From: Dyella japonica DSM 16301
GTDB lineage: Bacteria; Pseudomonadota; Gammaproteobacteria; Xanthomonadales; Rhodanobacteraceae
Direction of reading: 5' to 3'
Assembly: GCF_001010355.1 (NCBI RefSeq)
Contig: NZ_JPLA01000042.1
Span: forward strand, 1 to 64,000
Length of the DNA stretch: 64,000 bases
The translations under genes were made by a program, and so were the position numbers. Under the pieces are notes generated by a model. That model saw only the letters and a program-made list of their open reading frames with translations, searched no databases and had not been told where the DNA came from. Below are positions 28,820 to 37,127 of the stretch, in pieces; within the stretch, counting starts at the first letter, position 1, and every line of letters begins with the position of its first letter.

Positions 28820-30093
28820 GCCTTGGCGCTATCCCGGGCGGTTTGACGGGCCACCACGCTGGTGGCGGTGAGATCGGCGGTGACATTGCCCAAGGTCGCC
28901 AGCGCATCGGGCAAGGCATCCACCGCGAGCATCAGGCCCAGCGGCCCCACCGGCACGCCCATGGCCTGGGCCACCGGCAGATTGGTCGCCATGAAGCTGA
29001 CCGCGCCGGGCAGCCCCACCGAGCCGAGACTGATCACGACGGCCAGCAAGGCCGCGGCAAACAGCGGCGCGGCGCCCACATCGATGCCGTACGCCCACGC
29101 GATGAAACAAGCCGACGTGACGTACTGGATGGGACTGGTGAGGCGGCACAAGCTGACCGCCATCGGCAACACCAGCGCGTTGACCTGCGGCGGATAGCCC
29201 AAACGGCGCTCCGCGCTTTCGAGCATGGCCGGCAGCGAGGCCAGCGACGACTGCGTGCTTGCCGCCACGATCTGAGCCGGAATCAGCGCGGGCACGAAGC
29301 GCCGCAGTGTTTCGCCGCCCCAGATGATCGCGACAGGCAGCATCAGCAAGGTGACGGCGAGATACAGCAGGCATTCGACCAGCACATAGATGCCCAGCGC
29401 GCTGAGCATATGCAGGCCGGCACGGGCGCACACGGCAAGGATCAAGGCGAAGACGCCCAGCGGCGCCACCCACAGCACCCAGCGCACCACCACGATCATG
29501 GTGTCGGCGATGGCCTGGAAAAACGACACGACCAGCGCACGCCGCGTGGCGTCGATGCGGGTCAGGCCGAAGCCGAAGAACAGCGCAAACACCACCAGCG
29601 GCAGCATGGCGCTCTGCGCCGCGGCCATGATCGCGTTGGCAGGCACGATGCCGTTGAACCATTCGGCCCAGCCCACGGCGGCGGTGATGGGCGGCGCATG
29701 CGAGGCCACCGCGCTGTCGAGCGCGGTGGTCAGTGCTGGGTTGTGCGGAAACAGCGCGAACAGGCGCGGTGCCACGGCCGCCGCAAACAGCGCGCCGCCG
29801 GTGAGTATCAGCAGGAAGGCCACGATGGCGCGCCGCGCGATGCGTCCGGAAGCCGCCGCATCGCTGGCGGTGTTCACGCCGACCACCACCAGCGCAAACA
29901 CCAGCGGCACCACGGTCATCTGCAACGCGTTGAGCCATAGCCGTCCAAACGGCTGCACGGCATCGGCCACCGGCAATGCGGCGTCAGGCCACCAGGCGGC
30001 TAGGCCCAGGCCACCCGCCGCGCCCAACACCAGACCGATTAGGACCCGCGAGGTCGGACTCAAGGCTGTGCGCCCAGCGACGGCAGCTGCCAT
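28816..30093 (-). CDS. Dicarboxylate/amino acid:cation symporter (DAACS)
   Basis: A 425-residue inner-membrane transporter with about 8 hydrophobic segments. The serine-rich re-entrant loop AASTQSSLASLPAM and the NALVLPMAVSLCR region mark the GltP/DctA-type fold. The usual substrate motif NMDGT is replaced by a different stretch near LVLPMAVS, so specificity may be altered (neutral or D-amino acids rather than dicarboxylates). It overlaps the upstream L,D-transpeptidase gene by 34 bases and dauA by 4, indicating tight coupling with D-amino acid oxidation. Confidence 0.83.
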   Translation of the reverse strand: MAAAVAGRTALSPTSRVLIGLVLGAAGGLGLAAWWPDAALPVADAVQPFGRLWLNALQMTVVPLVFALVVVGVNTASDAAASGRIARRAIVAFLLILTGGALFAAAVAPRLFALFPHNPALTTALDSAVASHAPPITAAVGWAEWFNGIVPANAIMAAAQSAMLPLVVFALFFGFGLTRIDATRRALVVSFFQAIADTMIVVVRWVLWVAPLGVFALILAVCARAGLHMLSALGIYVLVECLLYLAVTLLMLPVAIIWGGETLRRFVPALIPAQIVAASTQSSLASLPAMLESAERRLGYPPQVNALVLPMAVSLCRLTSPIQYVTSACFIAWAYGIDVGAAPLFAAALLAVVISLGSVGLPGAVSFMATNLPVAQAMGVPVGPLGLMLAVDALPDALATLGNVTADLTATSVVARQTARDSAKA

Positions 30094-30854
30094 GACGCTT
30101 GCAGCCGCTCAAATTCGCTTTGCGGCAGCAGGACGAACACGGGCTGCTCCTCGGGCTTCATCCAGCTCAGCAGACGGCGCATCACCGGCTCGGGCATCGC
30201 GGTGCAGCCGGCGGTGGCATCGGTCGGCGATTTCCACAGATGTGCGAAGATGCAGCTGCCGCCGCCCGGCTTGCCCTTGGCGTTGTGCTCGATGACGAAG
30301 CCGATCTTGTAGCGTTGGTCGCCGTCCAGATGCAGGTCGCGGCGCATCGGTTCGCTGGCGCCTTCCACCGCTTTCTCGCCCACTTTCTTCGTATCGACAA
30401 TCTGGTTGTAGTACGGCGAGCCATCGACATCGACGCACCAGTCGGTGTCCTGCATCGCCTCGTAAGGCATGTGAGTATCGGCTTTGGCAGCGTAACCGAA
30501 GACTTCACCCACGCGGTACACACCGGCGGCGGCGCGACCGTCGCCTTCGTGCTTCTGCGGACCATCGGCCTGCGCCGCATTCAAGCCGATACCCCAGGCC
30601 GAACCCGAACGCCCCACGGTCACCGCCTGCGCATCCACGATCGGCTTCCAGGTGTTGCCTGAGCGCTCGTACGCACGCAGCACACCGTGATCGGCGTTCC
30701 AGTCCGGCGTGATCACCAGCACCATCTGGCGCGAGGACTGCCACGCCAGCGACTGTTCGGTGGCGAACGACGTAGCCACCGGCATCACCGCTGTCAGGCC
30801 CAGCGCGGTGGCAAGGAGACGACGAATCACGAAGCGACGGGCTGGAGAAGTCAT
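30060..30854 (-). CDS. Exported L,D-transpeptidase-fold (YkuD) protein
   Basis: A 264-residue protein with a twin-arginine-like or Sec signal (SPARRFVIRRLLATALGLTA, cleavage near TSFA). The YkuD catalytic pattern is present as FAHLWKSPTDATAGCTAM, with H and C in place but T-x-G-C-T-A rather than S-H-G-C-R. That variant is typical of a sub-group whose members may act as L,D-carboxypeptidases or esterases rather than cross-linkers. It lies inside the left arm of the peptidoglycan-peptide locus, 21 bases after the RpiR gene. Confidence 0.78.
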   Translation of the reverse strand: MTSPARRFVIRRLLATALGLTAVMPVATSFATEQSLAWQSSRQMVLVITPDWNADHGVLRAYERSGNTWKPIVDAQAVTVGRSGSAWGIGLNAAQADGPQKHEGDGRAAAGVYRVGEVFGYAAKADTHMPYEAMQDTDWCVDVDGSPYYNQIVDTKKVGEKAVEGASEPMRRDLHLDGDQRYKIGFVIEHNAKGKPGGGSCIFAHLWKSPTDATAGCTAMPEPVMRRLLSWMKPEEQPVFVLLPQSEFERLQASWQLPSLGAQP

Positions 30855-30875
30855 GCGATTCCGCGAGTGGTGGGA

Positions 30876-31733
30876 TCAGGGCTCCAGCATCTGCTGGACG
30901 CGTTCGAGATTGGACAGCAGCTGGACATGGCGTTGCTCATCGCCCTCGCACAGCTGCACATAGACGCCGTCGAGCAGGTGCTGCAGCGCCGACTGGTAGA
31001 GCACCGGCTGGATGTAGGGGCGATCGTCGTGGGCGGACACCAGCAGCGCGAGGTCCGCGATCGCACGCAGCGGGTTGGAGGTATGCCGCGTCACGGTGAT
31101 CAGGCGGCCGCGGCGCTCGCGGAAGAAACGACCGATCTTGCATAGCGCCGGATGATTGCCGTGCTCGGAAAACACCAGCAATACATCGCCTGCACCGGCG
31201 GCGGACACGCTGGCCGCCATGCGCGGGGCGTCGAAATTGTGGATCGACGGTACGCCCAGCAGCGACAAGCGCAGCGCAAAGCTGCGCGCATAAATATCGT
31301 CGTCGCCCAGCCCGATCATGAAGACCTTGCCCTTGGTGCCCGCCGTGGCAATCGCTTCGGCCACGGCCTGCAGGGTTTCGGGGGCATTGATCAGCCGCGT
31401 CTCTTCTTCCGACTCGGCCTTGCGCCGCCACAGATTGCCCGAGGCCGATTCGTCGAAGGCCGCTTTCGCCTGCGTGGCGACATGGGTGGCATCGCCGTTG
31501 TCGGCGCGGGCAATGGCCTCGCCCACCGAATACTTGAGGTCGGGATAACCCTTGAAGCCCAGCTTCTGGGTGAACTTGACCACGCTGGACTGGCTGATGC
31601 CCAGCGCGTTGGCCAACTGCTGCGAGGAGTAGTCGCGCAGCAGCTGGGCGTTTTCCAGGATGAAATCGGCGATGCGCCGCTCGACCGCGGACATCTGGTC
31701 GCGTTCGGAGCGGATTTTCACCAAGGGCGACAT
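30876..31733 (-). CDS. RpiR/MurR-family transcriptional regulator
   Basis: A 285-residue regulator. The N-terminal HTH_6 domain (about residues 5-75) includes VERRIADFILENAQLLRDYS and ANALGISQSSVVKFTQKLGF; a SIS sugar-phosphate domain (about residues 120-250) contains GKVFMIGLGDDDIYARSF and VLLVFSEHGNHPAL. MurR of E. coli senses MurNAc-6-phosphate. The start MSPLVKIRSERDQMSA is one base after the epimerase stop. It is the only regulator in the locus and probably controls both divergent arms. Confidence 0.85.
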   Translation of the reverse strand: MSPLVKIRSERDQMSAVERRIADFILENAQLLRDYSSQQLANALGISQSSVVKFTQKLGFKGYPDLKYSVGEAIARADNGDATHVATQAKAAFDESASGNLWRRKAESEEETRLINAPETLQAVAEAIATAGTKGKVFMIGLGDDDIYARSFALRLSLLGVPSIHNFDAPRMAASVSAAGAGDVLLVFSEHGNHPALCKIGRFFRERRGRLITVTRHTSNPLRAIADLALLVSAHDDRPYIQPVLYQSALQHLLDGVYVQLCEGDEQRHVQLLSNLERVQQMLEP

Positions 31734-31734
31734 A

Positions 31735-32832
31735 TCAAGCTTCCAGCTTTTCCAAGCCACGAATCTCCCGGATACCCAACCCGGGCGCCTCGGTGACCGA
31801 GATCTCCGACTCGTTGAAGACCACGCCCCCATCCACCGGGTTGTACTGGCACAGCGAGGGGCCGTCCAGATCCACCTTGGTGATCACCGCCGACTTGGCC
31901 ACCGCCACGTGCACGGCTGCGGCCACGCTGATGCTGGTTTCCAGCATGCAGCCGATCATGCATTCCACGCCGTACATGCCGGCGATGTCGGCAATGCGGA
32001 TGGCGTTGGAGATGCCGCCGGTCTTCATCAGCTTGATGTTGATGATGTCGGCGGCGCGCATCTGGATCAGGTCGATCACTTCCATCGGACCGAACACGCT
32101 TTCGTCGGCCATGATGGGCGTGTGCACGCGTTCGGTGACGTAGCGCATGCCCTCGAGGTCGCGCGCCTTCACCGGCTGCTCGACCAGCTCCAGTCGCACG
32201 CCGGCGTCTTCCAGCGTCTGCAGCGCGTAGACGGCCTGCTTGGCGGTCCAGCCCTGGTTGGCGTCGAGGCGGAGCAAGGCGCGGTTTTCCACCGCGGCAT
32301 AGATCGCCTTGACGCGCTCGATATCGACGCCGATATCCTTGCCCACCTTGATCTTGAGCGACTCGAAGCCGCGCTCCACCGCGCTCACCGAATCGGCCAC
32401 CATCTTGTCGATGTAGTCGACGCTGATGGTGATGTCGGTGGTGATCACCGGATCGCCGCCGCCGAGCAGTTTGTACAGCGGCGCCTTGTACAGCTGGCCC
32501 CACAGGTCGTAGAGAGCGATTTCCACCGCTGCCTTGGCGCTGGTGTTCTTCTCCATCGAACTCTGGATCAGCTGGGTCAGCCGATTGAGGTCGGCGATCT
32601 CCTGGCCGACCAGGCGCGGCGCGATGTAATGGCGGATCGCATCGACGATCGAGCCGTGCGTGTCGCCGGTGATCACCGCCGTGGCCGGCGCTTCGCCGTA
32701 GCCGATCTGACCGCTGTCGGTATGCACCATCACCACGATGTCTTCGACCTGGTTGACGGTGCGCAGCGCCGTCTTGAACGGCGTCTTCAGCGGCACCCGC
32801 AGCATGCCGAACTGGATGTCGGTGATCTTCAT
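31735..32832 (-). CDS. ycjG: L-Ala-D/L-Glu epimerase (dipeptide epimerase)
   Basis: Enolase-superfamily enzyme that converts L-Ala-D-Glu from murein to L-Ala-L-Glu. The 365 residues carry the complete active site: K160 and K162 (KIK), D190, E218, D243 (metal ligands) and K267. These match B. subtilis YkfB (K160, K162, D191, E219, D244, K268 from memory) almost position for position. Cytosolic. The next gene upstream encodes an NlpC/P60 enzyme, as in the B. subtilis ykf operon. Confidence 0.9.
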   Translation of the reverse strand: MKITDIQFGMLRVPLKTPFKTALRTVNQVEDIVVMVHTDSGQIGYGEAPATAVITGDTHGSIVDAIRHYIAPRLVGQEIADLNRLTQLIQSSMEKNTSAKAAVEIALYDLWGQLYKAPLYKLLGGGDPVITTDITISVDYIDKMVADSVSAVERGFESLKIKVGKDIGVDIERVKAIYAAVENRALLRLDANQGWTAKQAVYALQTLEDAGVRLELVEQPVKARDLEGMRYVTERVHTPIMADESVFGPMEVIDLIQMRAADIINIKLMKTGGISNAIRIADIAGMYGVECMIGCMLETSISVAAAVHVAVAKSAVITKVDLDGPSLCQYNPVDGGVVFNESEISVTEAPGLGIREIRGLEKLEA

Positions 32833-32881
32833 GGGATGCGGAAGCTTCCTGTCTTCAATGGAAAATGGGGGCGCAAGGCGA

Positions 32882-34288
32882 TCACGGATGCACGCGCACG
32901 ATGCTGGTCATGCGATCGACATAGGTGTGCTTGTCGTCATACATCAACGGCAGCAGCGGCGTCACCGACACTTCGTTGAGCTTGACGTGGCGCATGCCGC
33001 CCTTGCCGTCGCGATAGGACATGCCGCCGGTATCGTGGATCACGTAGGGCGCGCCATCGAGCTTGCCGATCACCATCATCACGTGGCCGGGGATATAGAC
33101 CAGGTCGCCCACCTGCAAGGCCATCGCGGCCTTGAGGCGCGCGTCGTGGCTGTCCTTGTCGCCGAAGGCCTGGTGGGTGAGGCCGGGGCTGATGGCCTGC
33201 TTGCTGGTGTTGCGCGGCATCTGCACACCCATGCTGCGGAAGACGTCCGACACGAAGCCGCTGCAGTCGCGGCCGTCGTAATCGTGACCCCAGCCGTAGC
33301 GCTCGCCGAGGAACTTGAACGCCTGGCGGATAATGTTGGCTTCGGTGAGCGGGAGGTAGTTGTCCTGCGTATCGGCATTGCGCTGGATCAATGCCGGCGA
33401 GAAGGCGAGCTTGCCATCGGCCTGGCGGATGGGCAGATCGACCACATACGACGCGTACGGCGACTGTCCATTGACCGGCTGATCGGCCGGATGATCGGAC
33501 AACACCGGCACGGCCACACCCATATCCAGTTGCAGCTGCGATACCGCCGGCTGCTCCGGCGTGAACACGGTGTGGATGGTGCCACCCGTCACCACGCGTT
33601 GCGGCAGGCGCGTGCCATAGGTAAGCACGTCCATCGCCGAACCCTCGGCGACGTTGTCGCGATGCGTCCAGGCGGCATAGCGCTCACTCACCACGAACAG
33701 CCAGCGGCCATCGCGGCTGGTGTGGGCGATCAGCACGGGCGTGCCGGGGAATTCCGCGGTCTCCTGGAAGCGGTCGATATCCGTATCGTCCTTCGAGGTG
33801 AACACACGCGTATCGGTGGGATAGGTACGCAGGGCCGCGCGCTGCACGATCATGCCGTAGCGGCTGGTCTGCTGGGCCGGCACCGCATCGAGCGCCAGCG
33901 CGTCGGTGAGCTGCGCGCGCAAGCTGTCGGGCACCGGCTGGCCCTTGTCGTCAAACAACGGGCGCTTGGGATACTGCGAAAGGTCGTTGATCCAGCCAGT
34001 CACCATGGCGCGATCGACGTTGGCCGGGACGCCATGCAGATCGTGCATGGAGGCATCGACCTTTAGCAGCTTCGCGTTCTGCGCGCCGACGGCATCGATG
34101 CCCGCAAGCACGCGATCAGGCTGCACCAGCTGCTTGATCCAGAACTCCGGTCCCAGCATCGCGTTGTTGCTGATGCCGAGCACGCCCGAAGGCGGCACGG
34201 GTACGGCGTCGGGCCGCTGGTCCGCCAGTACCGGGGCCGCGGCCAGCGCGGCGAGCAGACACAACGTCAGGCGAGGCATGAGTCGCAT
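32882..34288 (-). CDS. Exported SH3/NlpC-P60 peptidase
   Basis: A 468-residue protein with a signal peptide (MRLMPRLTLCLLAALAAAPV). Two SH3b-type regions cover about residues 130-300. The C-terminal NlpC/P60 domain has the catalytic Cys342 in YDGRDCSGFVSDVF and histidine in YIPGHVMMV. YkfC-type relatives cleave the gamma-D-Glu-diamino acid bond of murein peptides. The start at 34288 is chosen for the signal peptide; a much longer reading into the DUF819 gene is rejected. It feeds naturally into the epimerase gene downstream. Confidence 0.86.
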   Translation of the reverse strand: MRLMPRLTLCLLAALAAAPVLADQRPDAVPVPPSGVLGISNNAMLGPEFWIKQLVQPDRVLAGIDAVGAQNAKLLKVDASMHDLHGVPANVDRAMVTGWINDLSQYPKRPLFDDKGQPVPDSLRAQLTDALALDAVPAQQTSRYGMIVQRAALRTYPTDTRVFTSKDDTDIDRFQETAEFPGTPVLIAHTSRDGRWLFVVSERYAAWTHRDNVAEGSAMDVLTYGTRLPQRVVTGGTIHTVFTPEQPAVSQLQLDMGVAVPVLSDHPADQPVNGQSPYASYVVDLPIRQADGKLAFSPALIQRNADTQDNYLPLTEANIIRQAFKFLGERYGWGHDYDGRDCSGFVSDVFRSMGVQMPRNTSKQAISPGLTHQAFGDKDSHDARLKAAMALQVGDLVYIPGHVMMVIGKLDGAPYVIHDTGGMSYRDGKGGMRHVKLNEVSVTPLLPLMYDDKHTYVDRMTSIVRVHP

Positions 34289-34296
34289 GGTGATTC

Positions 34297-35448
34297 CTAT
34301 GCAATGGCCAGCGACGACATCACCGACGCCACCAGCAATCCAAACCCTGTACCGAGGATATAACCGAGCAAGGCCAGCAGGATGCCCACCGGCACCAGCG
34401 AACGCGAGTAGCTGGCGGCGAGTATTGGCGTGGCCGCCACGCCGCCGATGCAGGCCAGCGAGGAAATGCCGCAAAGATACAAATCGAAATGGAATACGCG
34501 CGCGGCCAGCGCCAGCAGCACGGCATGGATCGCGATGATGCACACGCCGCACATCAGATACAGCGGCGCCGAGCCGATGCCGTCGAAGTTGCTTTGCGAC
34601 GCCAGGATCGCCACCACGCTGATCAGCATGGCGCTGGAAATGGTGCTGGCACCGGCAAACCGCGCCAGCGGCGTATGCGCGGCCACCAGGCCGAACGCGG
34701 TCGACAGCATGATGGTCCAGGTGGTCGGCGAGACCATCTCGGTCACTGGCAGGCGACCGGCCAGCCATGCCGACAAGGCCGCCACCAGCAAGGCCATACC
34801 CAGCCACAGCAGCACGTTCTCCGAGGTGGTCGGGCCATGGCTGCGCGAGGGTTCCACCACCATGTCCGCGCTGGAGGTGGCGCGCGTCCAGCGATTGAAC
34901 TGTGTGGCCACGCGGCCCAGGCCAAACAGCACCACCACCCACATGGAGTAGCACAGCGCATCGGTGAGCAGCGAAAACGCCAGCAGCCTATCGGGCATGC
35001 CAATCGCCTGCTTCACCGCCACCATATTGGCTGTACCGCCGATCCAGCTGCCCGACAGCGCGGCCAGCGGCTGCCAGGCATCGCCCTTCAGCCAGACGCG
35101 GAACATCAGGAAGGTGCCGACGAAGGCGATGAACAGGCAGGCCATGGTGACGAAGAACACCGCAAGGACGCGCGGTCCCAGCCGGTAGATCGCGCGCAGA
35201 TCGCAATTGATCATCAGCAGGAATAACAGGGCTGGCACCAGGTGCTCGATCAGCATGCCCTGGGTGGCGCGGATCTCGGCATTGACCTGCCACAGGCCGG
35301 TGACGGCCAGCGCGGTCACCAGCAGGTAGGTCAGCACGATCGGCGGCAAAACCTCGAAGAAACGCCACTTGTAGCGCCGCTCCAGGGCGGGAAACAGGCC
35401 CGCTGCCAGCAACATGACAGCGAGATAAGGCCAGGCCGTGTGGATCAT
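34297..35448 (-). CDS. DUF819 family multi-pass membrane protein
   Basis: A 383-residue protein with about 10 membrane helices. DUF819-type features are LSGSWIGGTANMVAVKQAIG and the mirror-like second half with SLACIGGVAATPILAAS. The function is unproven; carboxylate or small peptide transport is plausible from context. The start MIHTAWPYLAVMLLAAG follows a good AAAGGGGAC site. It is the first gene of the left arm, facing the control region. Confidence 0.82.
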   Translation of the reverse strand: MIHTAWPYLAVMLLAAGLFPALERRYKWRFFEVLPPIVLTYLLVTALAVTGLWQVNAEIRATQGMLIEHLVPALLFLLMINCDLRAIYRLGPRVLAVFFVTMACLFIAFVGTFLMFRVWLKGDAWQPLAALSGSWIGGTANMVAVKQAIGMPDRLLAFSLLTDALCYSMWVVVLFGLGRVATQFNRWTRATSSADMVVEPSRSHGPTTSENVLLWLGMALLVAALSAWLAGRLPVTEMVSPTTWTIMLSTAFGLVAAHTPLARFAGASTISSAMLISVVAILASQSNFDGIGSAPLYLMCGVCIIAIHAVLLALAARVFHFDLYLCGISSLACIGGVAATPILAASYSRSLVPVGILLALLGYILGTGFGLLVASVMSSLAIA

Positions 35449-35586
35449 GCGTCCCCTTTGACTCCCCGATCGCCTCGTCTTTGGAATATCTGATTCAGAC
35501 GATGTCGTATCGAAGCATAAATTATTGACCGTCGATTGCAAGCGTGCTACACAGCGACTTCGCTTTTTCTTACGGGGAAGTGGCAG
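35449..35586. promoter_or_regulatory. Divergent control region of the peptidoglycan-peptide locus
   Basis: It contains two abutting inverted repeats: TCTGA-T-TCAGA (35489-35499) and CGAT-GTCGT-ATCG (35500-35512). A plus-strand promoter of TTCAGA (35494-35499) and TAAATT (35517-35522), with a 17-base spacer, overlaps both, as expected of a repressor site. The RpiR regulator encoded in the left arm is the obvious candidate binder. Confidence 0.5.
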
Positions 35587-37083
35587 GTGCAGACGGTGCG
35601 ACCCATCTCATCCTTGCGACGTCGGCGCCATTCGCTGGCGACGGCGCTTGCCTGCCTGCTGCTCGCCGGTGCCGCATCGGCGGCCACTCAGTCCCCGCTG
35701 CAGCATGCCATTGCGCAGATCGATGCGGGGCAGTTCAGCGCGGCCGAGGCCGACATCACCAGCGCACTGGCGCAGCCAGGCCTCACGCCGGAAGCACGCG
35801 ACGCGCTGCTGTTCCAGCGCGAACGCATGCGCCGCATCCGTCTCGACTTCACGCTCGACGCCGATGCCGCCAAGGCGCGGCTGCGGAAACAGGTTCCCGA
35901 CCTCACCGACGCGGAGTTCGCGCGCTGGGATCAGCAAGGCCTGCTCGAACACCAGGTGATCGACGGCCGCACGCTGTACTTCAAGCGCGCGCCAGGGAAC
36001 CTGTTCCTGCTCAGCCCGGAGGCCGCGGCACGACGCGCGCATCCCGCGCCTGCCAACGACGATCCGATGGAGACGCTCAACGATCACCATCGCGATGCGC
36101 GACGCGAGGCGCTCGCCACGCATCGCAGCAGCGTCACGCCCAACCATGTGCGGGTCACCGAAACCGTCACGGTCAACGCCGATGCCGTGCCCGCCGGCGA
36201 GACGATACGCGCCTGGCTGCCGTTTCCGCGCGAGCTGCCGGGGCAGCAGGAAGGCGTGCGCCTCGTCGACAGCCAGCCTGCCGGAGCAAAAGTCGCACCG
36301 GCCAGCACGATGCAACGCACGGCGTACCTGGAAAAGGCCGCCGTCGCGGGCAAGCCCACCACGTTTGCCGTCACTTACGAGCTGACCATCTACGCGCAGT
36401 ACCACGATATCGATGCGTCGAAGGTAGTGCCGGCGAAGATCACGCCTGAACTCGCCCCCTTCATCGCCGAGCGCGCACCGCACATCGTGTTCACCGACGA
36501 CCTGCGCGCGTTTTCGCGCAAGGCGGTCGGCAACGAGACCAACCCGTATCGCATCGCGCAGAAGTTGTTTGCCGCCGTTGACCAGATTCCCTGGGCCGGG
36601 GCGCGCGAATATTCCACCATCAGCAATCTCAGCGATTACACCCTGCACGCCGGCCACGGCGATTGCGGCCAGCAAACGATGCTGCTGATCGCGCTGCTGC
36701 GCTTGAACGGTATTCCCGCGCGCTGGCAGTCGGGCTTCATTTTCTCCGACGGCAGGTACAACAACATCCACGACTGGGGCCAGCTCTATCTGGCGCCCTA
36801 TGGCTGGGTGCCGATGGACGTGACCTTCGGCCAGCTGCATCCGGCGCCAGGCGACGACGCGGCCTTGCAGTGGTTCTACCTCGGCGGGCTGGACGCCTAC
36901 CGGATCGCCTTCAACAGCGATTTCAGCCAGCCGCTGGTGCCCGCCAAGCAGTACTTCCGTTCGGAGACGGTGGACTCGCAGCGCGGTGAGCTCGAGTGGC
37001 GTGGCGGCAACTTGTACTTCGATCAGTGGGATTACGACTTCACATGGCAGCTGCTGCCGGCGACTGAGCGCGCCGACAGATAA
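35587..37083 (+). CDS. Exported transglutaminase-like cysteine peptidase
   Basis: A 498-residue protein with a signal peptide (RRRRHSLATALACLLLAGAA). The GTG start after GGGGAAG is preferred. The C-terminal papain-like transglutaminase core has the triad C360 (GHGDCGQQTM), H395 (NNIHDWGQLY) and D411 (VPMDVTFGQ). A distinct N-terminal helical region precedes a beta-rich domain (about residues 180-290). Bacterial relatives are usually peptidases of the periplasm. It is the first gene of the right arm. Confidence 0.82.
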   Translation: MQTVRPISSLRRRRHSLATALACLLLAGAASAATQSPLQHAIAQIDAGQFSAAEADITSALAQPGLTPEARDALLFQRERMRRIRLDFTLDADAAKARLRKQVPDLTDAEFARWDQQGLLEHQVIDGRTLYFKRAPGNLFLLSPEAAARRAHPAPANDDPMETLNDHHRDARREALATHRSSVTPNHVRVTETVTVNADAVPAGETIRAWLPFPRELPGQQEGVRLVDSQPAGAKVAPASTMQRTAYLEKAAVAGKPTTFAVTYELTIYAQYHDIDASKVVPAKITPELAPFIAERAPHIVFTDDLRAFSRKAVGNETNPYRIAQKLFAAVDQIPWAGAREYSTISNLSDYTLHAGHGDCGQQTMLLIALLRLNGIPARWQSGFIFSDGRYNNIHDWGQLYLAPYGWVPMDVTFGQLHPAPGDDAALQWFYLGGLDAYRIAFNSDFSQPLVPAKQYFRSETVDSQRGELEWRGGNLYFDQWDYDFTWQLLPATERADR

Positions 37084-37127
37084 GCCGTCTTTACATCAAC
37101 GACGACAGAACCGGGGGAGACGGGGAA

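Noticed and set aside
28561..29940. Plus-strand open frame of about 460 codons over dauA and the symporter gene
   Set aside because: Arg/His/Gln-rich antisense shadow of conserved genes.
32882..34954. N-terminal extension of the NlpC/P60 gene to 690 codons
   Set aside because: The extension lies over the DUF819 gene in another frame; the 34288 start gives a proper signal peptide.
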